In this document: positions 8,770 through 17,202 of the stretch, in pieces
Layout of the letters: every line of letters starts with the position of its first letter
Position numbering within the stretch: position 1 is the stretch's first letter
DNA from: Streptomyces sp. NBC_00285
GTDB lineage: Bacteria; Actinomycetota; Actinomycetes; Streptomycetales; Streptomycetaceae
Assembly (NCBI RefSeq): GCF_036174265.1
Contig: NZ_CP108055.1
Span: 6,820,001 to 6,884,000 of the forward strand
DNA: 64,000 nt
Direction of reading: 5' to 3'
Position numbers and translations under genes: made by a program
Notes under the pieces: generated by a model
The model's input: only the letters and a program-made list of their open reading frames with translations
Told to the model about the DNA's origin: nothing
Database searches by the model: none

Positions 8770-9918
8770 ATGGGTGAGGACATCCGGCTGGCCGCGGTCG
8801 TGGCGCTGGCGCAGGGCATGGCGGCGGCCCACGGCACGCGTGACGCGTGGCGCGCTGCCGCCGCCGGGGCGTGCCGGGCGCTGGGCGGGAGTTTCGCCGC
8901 GCTGTCCGTGTGGGAGCGGGAGCTGGGGCGGCTCAGGGTGCTGGTGAACGTGGGGGACCGGGCCGCCGGCGAGGAGGAGTTTCCCGACGGTGAGGCCTAT
9001 CCCGTGCACCAGTTCCCGGAGATCACCGAGTTTCTGCACGAGCGGTGGGCCGGTGGCGGTGAGCCCAACGCGTGGGTGGAGACGGCGGAGGGGCCCGCGG
9101 CCGGGGGGCGCCCCGGATATGTGCATCAGCGGGTCGCCGCGCTGCGCCGGAGGGGCCGTGGGTGCTGTGTCGTCGCTCCGATCGTGCTGAACGGGCGGGC
9201 CTGGGGGGAGCTGTATGTCGCCCGGCCCGCCGGTGATCCCGTGTTCGGACGGGAGGACGCCGACTTCGCCACCGTGCTGGCCGCTGTCGTCGCCGCCGGT
9301 ATCGCCCAGGCGGAGCGGTTGGAGGAGGCGAGACGGCTGGCGTTCACGGACGCGTTGACCGGGCTCGCCAACCGTCGTGCCGTTGACGTGCGGCTGGACG
9401 AGGCCGTGGAACGGCACCGGCGGGAGGGGGTCGTCGTCAGTCTCGTCGTGTGTGATCTCAATGGGCTCAAGCGGGTCAACGACACCTGTGGGCATGCCGT
9501 CGGCGACCGGCTGCTGGAACGTTTCGGTTCGGTGCTGTCGCTGTGCGGGGCCATGCTGCCGGGGGCCCTCGCCGCCCGGCTGGGCGGGGACGAGTTCTGT
9601 CTGCTCGCGGTCGGGCCGCCGGCCGACGACGTGGTGAGGGCGGCCGGCGAGCTCTGCCGGAGGGCGGGGGAGCTGGAGCTGGGGGAGGGCGTGGCGTGCG
9701 GGGTCGCGTCGACCGAGGACCCCATCGGGCCCGTTCGGTCCGCCCGGCGGCTCTTCCGGCTCGCCGATGCCGCCCAGTACCGGGCCAAGGCCGAGCGTGC
9801 CGTGAAGCCGGTCGTCGCGGGGAGGGGCGGGCTGGACGATCCGGTCGTACGGCTGGCCGACGCCGCCCCCTCCGGGCAGAGCGCCGAGCGTCGCCGGTTC
9901 CGGGGGCGACGGCCCTGA
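8770..9918 (+). CDS. cdgE: GAF-GGDEF diguanylate cyclase
   Basis: A 382-residue cytoplasmic protein with a GAF-type sensor domain (about residues 1-175) and a GGDEF domain (about 188-345). The motif DALTGLANRR opens the catalytic domain, and the active-site loop LGGDEF (residues 272-276 for GGDEF) is intact, so it should make cyclic di-GMP. The usual RxxD inhibitory site five residues before GGDEF is absent, so product inhibition through that site is unlikely. No EAL domain. The ATG at 8770 is chosen; a GTG lies just before it at 8767. TAGCCT ends six bases before the ATG, which may be a -10 box. The name cdgE rests on recalled synteny (beside hutH) and domain order. Confidence 0.88.
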   Translation: MGEDIRLAAVVALAQGMAAAHGTRDAWRAAAAGACRALGGSFAALSVWERELGRLRVLVNVGDRAAGEEEFPDGEAYPVHQFPEITEFLHERWAGGGEPNAWVETAEGPAAGGRPGYVHQRVAALRRRGRGCCVVAPIVLNGRAWGELYVARPAGDPVFGREDADFATVLAAVVAAGIAQAERLEEARRLAFTDALTGLANRRAVDVRLDEAVERHRREGVVVSLVVCDLNGLKRVNDTCGHAVGDRLLERFGSVLSLCGAMLPGALAARLGGDEFCLLAVGPPADDVVRAAGELCRRAGELELGEGVACGVASTEDPIGPVRSARRLFRLADAAQYRAKAERAVKPVVAGRGGLDDPVVRLADAAPSGQSAERRRFRGRRP

Positions 9919-9957
9919 GGCGGTGCCTGCGGTAAGGGGCGTACCCCCGTCCCAGTA

Positions 9958-9986
9958 GTGACATCCTGGAATTCAGTGCGTACGCT
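9958..9986 (+). promoter_or_regulatory. Candidate promoter of a leaderless hutH transcript
   Basis: GTGACA (9958-9963) and TACGCT (9981-9986) are separated by 17 bases. The -10 hexamer ends seven bases before the hutH ATG at 9994, so transcription would start at or next to the A of the ATG. No ribosome binding site is visible upstream of the ATG, which fits a leaderless message. Confidence 0.5.
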
Positions 9987-9993
9987 CCTGAAT

Positions 9994-11538
9994 ATGGATA
10001 TGCACACTGTGGTGGTGGGGACGTCCGGGGTCACCGCGTCCGACGTCCTTGCCGTGGCGCGCGGCGGTGCCCGGATCGAGCTCTCCGAGGAGGCGGTCAC
10101 CGCTCTCGCCGCGGCCCGCGGGATCGTGGAGGCGCTCGCGGCCAAGCCCGAGCCCGTCTACGGCGTCAGCACCGGCTTCGGCGCCCTCGCGACCCGGCAC
10201 ATCAGCCAGGAACTCCGGGCCCGGCTGCAGCGGAACATCGTCCGCTCGCATGCCGCGGGAATGGGACCGCGGGTGGAGCGGGAGGTCGTACGGGCGCTCA
10301 TGTTCCTGCGGCTGAAGACCGTCTGCTCGGGACGGACCGGGGTGCGGCCCGAGGTCGCGCAGACCATGGCGGATGTGCTCAATGCCGGGATCACGCCGGT
10401 CGTGCACGAGTTCGGTTCACTTGGTTGCTCCGGTGACCTCGCGCCGCTGTCCCACTGCGCCCTCACGCTGATGGGCGAGGGGGACGCCGAGGGACCCGAC
10501 GGTGTCGTGCGGCCCGCCGGTGAGCTGCTCGCCGAGCACGGGATCGCCCCCGTCGAGCTGCGGGAGAAGGAGGGGCTCGCCCTTCTCAACGGCACCGACG
10601 GCATGCTCGGGATGCTCTTCATGGCACTCGCCGACCTGGAGATGCTGTACAAGTCCGCCGACATCACAGCCGCGTTGAGCCTTGAGGCGCTGCTCGGTAC
10701 CGACAAGGTGCTCGCTCCCGAGCTGCACGCCATCCGGCCGCATCCGGGGCAGGGGGCGTCCGCCGCCAACATGCTGGCCGTGCTGGCGGGTTCGGAGCTC
10801 ACCGGGCACCACCAGGACGACGCGCCCCGGGTCCAGGACGCCTACTCGGTGCGCTGCGCGCCGCAGGTCGCCGGGGCCGGGCGGGACACCCTGGCCCATG
10901 CGCGGCTGGTGGCGGAGCGGGAGTTGGCCTCGGCGGTCGACAACCCCGTTGTGCTGCCTGACGGTCGGGTGGAGTCCAACGGCAACTTCCATGGTGCGCC
11001 GGTGGCTTATGTGCTCGACTTCCTCGCCATCGCCGTCGCCGACCTCGCGTCGATCGCCGAGCGGCGGACGGACCGGCTGCTCGACAAGAACCGTTCGCAC
11101 GGGCTGCCGCCGTTCCTCGCCGACGACCCCGGTGTCGACTCCGGGCTGATGATCGCCCAGTACACACAGGCCGCGCTGGTCAGTGAGCTGAAGCGGCTGG
11201 CCGTGCCGGCGTCCGCGGACTCGATCCCGTCGTCCGCGATGCAGGAGGACCACGTCTCGATGGGATGGTCGGCCGCGCGCAAGCTCCGTACCGCCGTCGA
11301 CAACCTCACCCGGGTCCTCGCCGTCGAGCTCTACGCCGCCTCGCGCGCCGTCGAGCTGCGCGAGGGGCTCACTCCGGCGCCGGCGACCCAGGCCGCCATC
11401 ACCGCCGTACGGAAGGCGGGTGTCGAGGGTCCGGGTCCCGACCGGTTCCTGGCGCCCGACCTCGCCGCGGCCGACGTGTTCGTGCGGGAGGGGCGCCTGG
11501 TGTCGGCGGTGGAGGCCGTCACCGGGCCGCTGCGGTAG
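9994..11538 (+). CDS. hutH: Histidine ammonia-lyase
   Basis: A 514-residue lyase that deaminates L-histidine to urocanate, the first step of histidine use. The electrophilic MIO cofactor forms from the internal triad, here Cys145-Ser146-Gly147 in GSLGCSGDLAPL rather than Ala-Ser-Gly; a Cys variant is known in Streptomyces enzymes (recalled). Other family motifs are present: YGVSTGFG near residue 56, LLNGTDGM and SNGNFHG. The ATG at 9994 is preferred to the GTG at 9958 because the conserved N terminus begins there and a promoter-like pair fits it exactly. No other hut genes are adjacent, as is usual in Streptomyces. A strong hairpin follows the stop. Confidence 0.97.
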   Translation: MDMHTVVVGTSGVTASDVLAVARGGARIELSEEAVTALAAARGIVEALAAKPEPVYGVSTGFGALATRHISQELRARLQRNIVRSHAAGMGPRVEREVVRALMFLRLKTVCSGRTGVRPEVAQTMADVLNAGITPVVHEFGSLGCSGDLAPLSHCALTLMGEGDAEGPDGVVRPAGELLAEHGIAPVELREKEGLALLNGTDGMLGMLFMALADLEMLYKSADITAALSLEALLGTDKVLAPELHAIRPHPGQGASAANMLAVLAGSELTGHHQDDAPRVQDAYSVRCAPQVAGAGRDTLAHARLVAERELASAVDNPVVLPDGRVESNGNFHGAPVAYVLDFLAIAVADLASIAERRTDRLLDKNRSHGLPPFLADDPGVDSGLMIAQYTQAALVSELKRLAVPASADSIPSSAMQEDHVSMGWSAARKLRTAVDNLTRVLAVELYAASRAVELREGLTPAPATQAAITAVRKAGVEGPGPDRFLAPDLAAADVFVREGRLVSAVEAVTGPLR

Positions 11539-11545
11539 GAAGGCA

Positions 11546-11576
11546 GGCCCTGTTCGGCGTACGGCTGAACAGGGCC
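11546..11576. terminator. Bidirectional hairpin between hutH and a lipoprotein gene
   Basis: GGCCCTGTTC and GAACAGGGCC pair perfectly over 10 bp around an 11-base loop, 7 bases after the hutH stop and 11 before the stop of the convergent lipoprotein gene. There is no clear T-run, as is common in Streptomyces terminators. Confidence 0.75.
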
Positions 11577-11586
11577 CCTGCGGTGG

Positions 11587-12369
11587 TTACTTGAGCTTGG
11601 CCAGCTGGGCGTCGATCACGGCCGTCGGCACCGGGGCCGCCTTGCCGCTCTCGAGCGAGGCGAAGTCCACCGAGTAGTACGTGGAGACGGTGTTGCCGAC
11701 GCGGACCACCTCGGTGTTGAAGGTGGCAGCGCCCTGGCCGTCGATGTCGGAGCCGACGGAGAACGCGACGGACTGGTCGCCCTTGCCGGAGGGCCTCTCC
11801 GAGGCGACCTTGGTGATCTTCTGTGTCTCGCCCCCGGCGGAGATGGTGAAGCCGCCGGAGCAGGCCGCGATGCCGTCGGAGACGGCCTTGACGGCCTTCT
11901 CGGCGCCGTCGCCGTCGTAGGAGGACAGGCCCACGAAGGTCATCTCGACGTTGAGGGTCTCCAGCGAGGACGCGTCCGGGGACCCGGTGGCCTCGGGGCT
12001 CTTCGTGAGGCTGTTGCTCACGCTGGCGTCCGCGTCGCCCGGCGCGAGACCGGCCATGGCGTGGGCGAGCGGGGCGCACGCGGCCTTGTCGCTCTTCACC
12101 TCGCTCTTGGCCTTCGGCAGGGTGTCGTCGCCGTCGTCGGCCTGGTACCCGGCGGCATCGCCCTTGGCGAGCAGCAGCTTCTCCAGCTCGGCCGTGCTGA
12201 GCGCCTTCGCGGTGGCCGTGCTCCGGGAGGAGGATGCCCCGGCCTCCTTGGACGCCCCGGACTCCTTCGGGTCGTCGTCCGAACCTCCGCCGCACCCCGT
12301 GATGAGGGCGAGTGACAGCACGCCCACGGTCGCCGCGGCGCCTATCCGCGCCCTCGATGCTCTCTTCAT
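11587..12369 (-). CDS. Two-cysteine lipoprotein, sensor-like domain
   Basis: A 260-residue lipoprotein. After a basic start (MKRASRARIG) there is a hydrophobic helix and a lipobox LITGC, then a Ser/Asp-rich linker and a compact domain from about residue 55. The domain has two conserved-looking cysteines (AACAPLAH and IAACSGGF) that could form a disulfide. It shares order and short motifs with the lipoprotein at 33153, including the GD(Q/E)SV stretch and a C-terminal VP...QL.K ending. The layout is like the extracellular sensor domain of mycobacterial PknH, an idea from pattern and not a search. The ATG at 12369 is used because the signal peptide begins there. Function unknown. Confidence 0.75.
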   Translation of the reverse strand: MKRASRARIGAAATVGVLSLALITGCGGGSDDDPKESGASKEAGASSSRSTATAKALSTAELEKLLLAKGDAAGYQADDGDDTLPKAKSEVKSDKAACAPLAHAMAGLAPGDADASVSNSLTKSPEATGSPDASSLETLNVEMTFVGLSSYDGDGAEKAVKAVSDGIAACSGGFTISAGGETQKITKVASERPSGKGDQSVAFSVGSDIDGQGAATFNTEVVRVGNTVSTYYSVDFASLESGKAAPVPTAVIDAQLAKLK

Positions 12370-12411
12370 GTGCGGACTATGAAGGTTGCGCCAAGAAATC
12401 GTCAAGCAGGA

Positions 12412-12714
12412 TTAAAAGCCCAGTCGTTCCCGGCGCACCGAATAGACGACGAAGCCCGCACCCAGCGTGAGGAAGAGGGTGCCACCGACCAGGTACGGCG
12501 TGGTGTCGGGGCTTCCGGTGTCGGCGAGCTGTGTGCCGTCCCCGGTCGTCTCCACGCTCGTGGTCGCGACCCGTGCCTGTGCCGTGGCCTGCACGGACGG
12601 CTCTGTTCTCGCCGGGCTGTCCTGGGACGCGTTGGCGGACGGGACGAACCACAGGGCACCCAGGAGGGTCCCCGCGGCGGTGGCGGTCAGCAACGGACGG
12701 CGAACGGATGACAC
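12412..12714 (-). CDS. LAXTG-motif sortase substrate
   Basis: A 100-residue surface protein. It has an N-terminal signal peptide (cleavage likely after SANA, near residue 29), a short Thr/Gln/Ala-rich linker, the sorting signal LADTG at residues 63-67, a hydrophobic helix (about 74-92) and a basic tail RRERLGF. This is the layout recognised by class E sortases, which prefer LAXTG and anchor chaplins and other proteins to Streptomyces peptidoglycan. No sortase gene is in the window, so it must be served by one elsewhere. The mature exposed part is only about 35 residues and has no enzyme motif. The GTG start has a GGGGA stretch upstream. Confidence 0.8.
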   Translation of the reverse strand: MSSVRRPLLTATAAGTLLGALWFVPSANASQDSPARTEPSVQATAQARVATTSVETTGDGTQLADTGSPDTTPYLVGGTLFLTLGAGFVVYSVRRERLGF

Positions 12715-12823
12715 GGAATATCGATCCCCTTGTGGTGCTGGCGAATTGGCCGTGTGGGCCGATGTTAGTGAAAGGCGCGGGTCACAGGAAAGTCACGGGA
12801 GCGATGGGCTTTACGCTCCGGGC

Positions 12824-13168
12824 ATGAGCACTGAAGAGACATCACGTTTTGTACGGCTTCGGGTGGAACTCGTCGTCGAGGTCGGCGACCACGAGGCCGT
12901 GGCCCGGGCCGCGCTCGCGCGGATCGCGGACGATCCGGACATGCCGGACGATGAGCGGGCGCACGCCGAGGGTGCTGTGACGGAAGACACTGCGGAGGCC
13001 CTCGCCTATCTCGTGGACCCGTTCGACCTGGTGGGGGAGGTGCCGGGGGTCGAACTCGCCCAGGCGTCCTGGAGCAGCGAGCAGATCGACTACGACCCGG
13101 ATTCGCCGGAGTGGGACCTCGACGAGGATGATGTCGAGGCGGACGAGGAAGAAGAGGCCGTCGGCTGA
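12824..13168 (+). CDS. Conserved acidic protein of unknown function (114 aa)
   Basis: A 114-residue soluble protein. The N-terminal part (FVRLRVELVVEVGDHEAVARAALARI is abbreviated here as residues 8-33) looks like an alpha/beta fold, and the last 20 residues are almost all Asp and Glu. The ATG at 12824 is preferred; TACGCT ends six bases before it, suggesting another leaderless message, and no ribosome binding site is visible. It is transcribed away from the LAXTG gene and ends before a terminator hairpin at 13187. I do not recognise a family. Confidence 0.65.
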   Translation: MSTEETSRFVRLRVELVVEVGDHEAVARAALARIADDPDMPDDERAHAEGAVTEDTAEALAYLVDPFDLVGEVPGVELAQASWSSEQIDYDPDSPEWDLDEDDVEADEEEEAVG

Positions 13169-13186
13169 GCACGCTCGGGAAACAGT

Positions 13187-13217
13187 GACCCCGGGTGGCA
13201 ACCGCCGTCCGGGGTTT
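13187..13217 (+). terminator. Rho-independent-like terminator after the acidic protein gene
   Basis: ACCCCGG and CCGGGGT form a 7-bp stem around a 14-base loop, followed by TT. It lies 18 bases after the stop codon. Confidence 0.6.
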
Positions 13218-13395
13218 CGTCGTCTCAGTGGTCGCACGCACCGGCAGACGTACCCTCCGCCCCAGCAGGAGTGGTGTGCCCCACACCTTCTCAAAAGGTG
13301 GAACGGGATGAACCGGTCGTAGCGTTCAGGTTTTATTGACGGGGCTCTCAGGGTTTCGGGGATTCGGGGATTCGGCAACGATGGAGAAGCGTGTG

Positions 13396-14646
13396 ATGAC
13401 GGTCAGTAAGCGGCGCAGGGGCCTCACGGTCGCGTCCGCACTGCTCGGCGGGGTGCTGGTGCTCTCGGCCTGTTCCAGTGGTGACGACTCCTCGTCGAAC
13501 GGCGGTGGCGGCGACACCTCGCAGGCCAGGGCCGACGAGGCGGCGGCCAAGAAGAGCTCCGAGGCCGAGATCAAGATCACGCCCAAGGACGGCTCGGACA
13601 ACGCCTCCATCAACAACTCCGCCGCCGTCGTCGTGAGCAAGGGCACGCTCACCGACGTGGCGATGACGACCGCCGACGGCACGAAGGTCGCCGGCGAGCT
13701 GTCCGCCGACAAGACGAGCTGGAAGCCCGACGCGCAGCTGGAGCGGTCCACGACCTACAAGGTCGCCGCGGAGGCCAAGGACTCCGCCGGACTCGTCGCC
13801 CACGAGAACGCCTCGTTCACGACGGTCTCCCCGTCCAACAGCTTCATAGGCAACTTCACGCCCGAGGACGGCTCGACCGTCGGCGTGGGCATGCCGGTGT
13901 CGATCAACTTCAACAAGGCGATCACCAACAAGGCGGCCGTCCAGAAGGGCATCACCGTCTCCTCCAGCAGCGGTCAGGAGGTCGTCGGTCACTGGTTCAA
14001 CCCCAACCGCATCGACTTCCGCCCCGACGCCTACTGGAAGGAGAACTCCACCGTCACGCTGAAGCTCGCGCTCGACGGTGTCGAGGGTGCCAACGGCGTC
14101 TTCGGCGTCCAGCAGAAGACGGTCACGTTCAAGATCGGGCGCGACCAGGTGTCGTACGTCGACGCCAAGACCAAGCAGATGAAGATCACGCACAATGGCG
14201 CGGTCATCAAGACCATCCCGATCTCCGCCGGTTCGCCCGAGAACAAGACGTACGAAGGCGTCATGGTGATGTCCGAGAAGTTCAAGGAGACGCGCATGAA
14301 CGGCGCGACCGTGGGCTTCACCGACGACGACGGCAAGGGCGAGTACGACATCAAGGACGTGCCGCACGCCATCCGCCTCACCAACTCCGGCACCTTCGTG
14401 CACGGCAACTACTGGGGCGCCAAGTCCGTCTTCGGCAGCGTGAACACCAGCCACGGCTGCGTGGGCCTGTCCGACACCAAGGGCGCCAACGACAGCGGCA
14501 CGGCGGGCTACTGGTTCTACACCCACTCCATCGTCGGCGACGTGGTGGTCGTCAAGAACACCGGCGACAAGACGGTGGCCCCGGACAACGGCCTCAACGG
14601 CTGGAACCTGAACTGGGCGGACTGGAAGGCGGGGTCGGCGGTCTGA
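13396..14646 (+). CDS. L,D-transpeptidase lipoprotein (Ig-like plus YkuD)
   Basis: A 416-residue lipoprotein (lipobox LSAC, Cys26) that should make 3-3 cross-links in peptidoglycan outside the membrane. After a Ser/Gly linker come two Ig-like domains (about residues 58-150 and 151-250; the second has the NPNRIDFRP type motif of mycobacterial LdtMt2), then a YkuD catalytic domain (about 253-380). The catalytic signature is HGNYW...SHGCVGLS with His336, His353 and Cys355. The C-terminal subdomain (WNLNWADWK) matches LdtMt2-type enzymes. The ATG at 13396 is chosen because GGAG lies nine bases before it; GTG 13393 and ATG 13381 are alternatives. A hairpin follows the gene. Confidence 0.93.
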   Translation: MTVSKRRRGLTVASALLGGVLVLSACSSGDDSSSNGGGGDTSQARADEAAAKKSSEAEIKITPKDGSDNASINNSAAVVVSKGTLTDVAMTTADGTKVAGELSADKTSWKPDAQLERSTTYKVAAEAKDSAGLVAHENASFTTVSPSNSFIGNFTPEDGSTVGVGMPVSINFNKAITNKAAVQKGITVSSSSGQEVVGHWFNPNRIDFRPDAYWKENSTVTLKLALDGVEGANGVFGVQQKTVTFKIGRDQVSYVDAKTKQMKITHNGAVIKTIPISAGSPENKTYEGVMVMSEKFKETRMNGATVGFTDDDGKGEYDIKDVPHAIRLTNSGTFVHGNYWGAKSVFGSVNTSHGCVGLSDTKGANDSGTAGYWFYTHSIVGDVVVVKNTGDKTVAPDNGLNGWNLNWADWKAGSAV

Positions 14647-14676
14647 GGTCCGACTGCTGACACGGGTTGTTTCGAG

Positions 14677-14702
14677 GGCGGTCACCCGGTGGGGTGGCCG
14701 CC
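14677..14702 (+). terminator. Terminator hairpin after the L,D-transpeptidase gene
   Basis: GGCGGTCACC pairs with GGTGGCCGCC over 10 bp (one G-U pair) around a 6-base loop, followed by TTCC. It begins 30 bases after the stop codon. Confidence 0.7.
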
Positions 14703-14830
14703 TTCCGTGTTCTCCCGGAACTCTCCCTGACAGGTCCGTCCAGGGTCTCTCCTGGCTCGTGGACAGCCTTCTCATGCTGCTCTTATACGGGGCTTATGGA
14801 GTCATCACGCGCCGTGCCTAGCTTGCGGCC

Positions 14831-16300
14831 ATGTTCTTCACCTACCTGAGGCGCGAACTGCGCCGCCGCAGAAAGGCGGCCCTCGTCGTCGCCTCCGGGC
14901 TCGCGCTCGGGATCGCGCTGGTCATCGTGGTCAGCTCCGTGTCGTCCGGCATGGGGAAGGCCCAGGACAAGGTCCTCCAGTCGCTGTACGGGCTCGGGAC
15001 GGACATGACGGTCACCAAGGCCGCCGCCGCGCCGAGCGCCACCAGCTCCGAGCGTCCGCGCTTCCAGTTCGACGCGCAGGACAACGGCTCCGACGCTCAG
15101 CAGAGCACCGACCGGGTGCTGGTGCAGGGGTTCCAGACCCTGCCCACCACCACGGTCACCAAGGTCGACAAGCAGACCGGCGTCTCGGACGCCGCCGGCG
15201 GGCTCAGCCTCCAGGTCATCAAGGTGAGCGGGCAGTTCACCCGCGGCCAGTTCCAGCAGAACCAGAACGGTGGGACCGGGGAGCGCCGCGGCCAGAACGG
15301 CGGCGGCACCGGCCAGCCGCAGGGTGAAGTGCGGGGCGGCGGCGCCAACTTCGACGTCAACAACTACTCCGTCTACGGCACCGACGTCACCAAGCCGGCC
15401 CTCGGCCCGCTGACCTCCTCCAAGATCTCCAGCGGCCGCACCTTCACGTCGGCCGAGACCAACGCCAAGGTCGCCGTCCTCGACTCCGCGTACGCCAAGG
15501 AGAAGAAGCTCAAGGTCGGCTCCACCGTCACCGTCAAGAGCGTCAAGTTCAAGGTGATCGGCGTCGCGACGGCCGACAGCGGGGACGCGGCCGCCAACGT
15601 GTACATCCCGCTCACCCAGGCGCAGACCCTCAGTGACTCGAAGAACAAGGTCACCACGATCTACGTCAAGGCGACCGACTCCCAGAAGATCGGCGCCGTC
15701 AAGTCGACGATCCAGAAGAACATCTCGGGTACGACCGTCACGACCTCGGCCGATCTCGCGGACACCGTCTCCGGCTCCCTCTCCACGGCGTCCTCGCTCG
15801 CCACCAACGTCGGCAAGTGGCTGTCCATCGCCGTCCTGATCGCCGCCTTCCTGGTCGCCGGGCTGCTGACCTCGTCCGCGGTGTCGCGACGGGTGCGGGA
15901 GTTCGGCACGCTCAAGGCGCTGGGGTGGAAGTCGGGCCGGGTGACCCGGCAGGTCGTCGGTGAGGCGATGGTGAACGGGCTGCTCGGCGGTGCGCTCGGC
16001 ATCGGGCTCGGCCTCGCCGGCGCGTACGTCGTGACGGCCATCAGCCCCACGCTGCAGGCGCAGTTGGGCGGCGGTGGCGGCGGTGGCGGCAACGGCGGGG
16101 GCGGCGGCGGTGGCTTCGGCGGTCCCGGTCGGCAGGCGGCCGCCAAGACGCTGGACGTGGCCCTGACCGCTCCGGTCAGTCTGACGACCGTGGCGATCGC
16201 GGTGGCACTGGCTGTGGCCGGGGGGCTCATCGCCGGCGCGTTCGGCGGCTGGCGGGCGTCGCGGCTGCGGCCGGCGGACGCGTTGCGCCGAGTCGAGTAG
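14831..16300 (+). CDS. MacB/FtsX-type ABC transporter permease
   Basis: A 489-residue permease of the MacB/LolE/FtsX class, which usually uses ATP to drive work on the outer face rather than import. Helix 1 lies at about residues 18-38. A large outside domain (about 39-330) follows, with a low-complexity Gly/Gln/Asn segment near 137-165. Three helices form the FtsX domain (about 335-357, 378-405 and 440-462). A second poly-Gly run (about residues 412-431) sits in the loop between the last helices. The start ATG has no ribosome binding site; TAGCTT ends six bases before it. The ATPase follows 218 bases downstream, with a dispersed repeat between them. Confidence 0.88.
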   Translation: MFFTYLRRELRRRRKAALVVASGLALGIALVIVVSSVSSGMGKAQDKVLQSLYGLGTDMTVTKAAAAPSATSSERPRFQFDAQDNGSDAQQSTDRVLVQGFQTLPTTTVTKVDKQTGVSDAAGGLSLQVIKVSGQFTRGQFQQNQNGGTGERRGQNGGGTGQPQGEVRGGGANFDVNNYSVYGTDVTKPALGPLTSSKISSGRTFTSAETNAKVAVLDSAYAKEKKLKVGSTVTVKSVKFKVIGVATADSGDAAANVYIPLTQAQTLSDSKNKVTTIYVKATDSQKIGAVKSTIQKNISGTTVTTSADLADTVSGSLSTASSLATNVGKWLSIAVLIAAFLVAGLLTSSAVSRRVREFGTLKALGWKSGRVTRQVVGEAMVNGLLGGALGIGLGLAGAYVVTAISPTLQAQLGGGGGGGGNGGGGGGGFGGPGRQAAAKTLDVALTAPVSLTTVAIAVALAVAGGLIAGAFGGWRASRLRPADALRRVE

Positions 16301-16381
16301 CGGGCGTCGGCGTCGGCACCGGTGCGCCCGCGGATGTGCCTCGCTCTGCCGTCTCGCGGCTGCGGCAGCGTCGTGGCTGGC

Positions 16382-16449
16382 CGCGCAGTTCCCCGCGCCC
16401 CTGGGTGGGCTCGGTCACCCCGGCTCCGAAGGGGCGCGGGGACCGCGCG
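16382..16449. repeat. Dispersed intergenic inverted repeat, copy 2
   Basis: The left arm CGCGCAGTTCCCCGCGCCCC (16382-16401) matches the other copies exactly. The right arm (16430-16449) is slightly degenerate, with GGGGACCGCGCG in place of GGGGAACTGCGCG. It lies between the permease and ATPase genes of one ABC system, where a stem in the message could change the ratio of the two products. Confidence 0.8.
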
Positions 16450-16518
16450 AACAGCCCCCACCACCCGCAACTGACAACGACCCGCACCACCCGAACCCCA
16501 CCACCCCAGGAGCTCACC

Positions 16519-17202
16519 ATGTACGAACTCAGAAGCGTCACCAAGCGCTACACCCGGGGCAAGGACACCGTCGACGCGCTCGCCGGTGTCGACCTGACCA
16601 TCGCCGACGGGGACCGTCTCGTCATCCAGGGCCCCACCGGCGGCGGCAAGTCCACCCTCCTGCAGATGCTCGGCGGGCTGGACAAGCCCACGGAGGGCGA
16701 AGTGGTGCTCGACGGCACCGACTTGGCCAAGCTGTCGGAGGCCAAGCTCACCACGGTCCGCAGCGAGAACATCGGCTTCGTCTTCCAGAGCTTCAACCTG
16801 ATCCCGACGCTCAACGCCCAGGAGAACGTCGAGACCGCCCTCGTACCCCTCGGAGTGAAGGGGAAGGAGCGGCGGGAGCGGGCGGCCGAGGCGCTGACCT
16901 CCGTCGGTCTCGGGGAGCGGCTCGCGCACCTGCCCTCCGAGATGTCCGGCGGCCAGCAGCAGCGCGTCGCCATCGCCCGTGCCCTTGTCAAGCAGCCGAA
17001 GGTGCTCCTCGCCGACGAACCCACCGGCAACCTTGACGAGTCGATGCGTGACGAGATCATGGACGTACTCGAACGCATGTGGAAGGAGCTGGGGTTGACC
17101 TTCATCATGGTCACCCACGACTCCGCCATCGCGAAGAAGGCACCGCGCGTCGCCACGATCCGCAAGGGCCGGATCACGGTGAAGGAGAACGCGCCGAGCT
17201 GA
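16519..17202 (+). CDS. MacB-type ABC transporter ATP-binding protein
   Basis: A 227-residue ATPase partner of the upstream permease. Walker A is GPTGGGKST (residues 35-43), the Q-loop is in GFVFQSFNLIPTLNAQENV, the signature is MSGGQQQR, Walker B is VLLADEPTGNLD and the switch His is in MVTHD. This is the sequence pattern of the LolD/MacB group. The start has AGGAG about seven bases upstream. It is encoded on the same strand as the permease, separated by a repeat-containing 218-base gap. The exported or handled substrate cannot be inferred. Confidence 0.92.
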   Translation: MYELRSVTKRYTRGKDTVDALAGVDLTIADGDRLVIQGPTGGGKSTLLQMLGGLDKPTEGEVVLDGTDLAKLSEAKLTTVRSENIGFVFQSFNLIPTLNAQENVETALVPLGVKGKERRERAAEALTSVGLGERLAHLPSEMSGGQQQRVAIARALVKQPKVLLADEPTGNLDESMRDEIMDVLERMWKELGLTFIMVTHDSAIAKKAPRVATIRKGRITVKENAPS

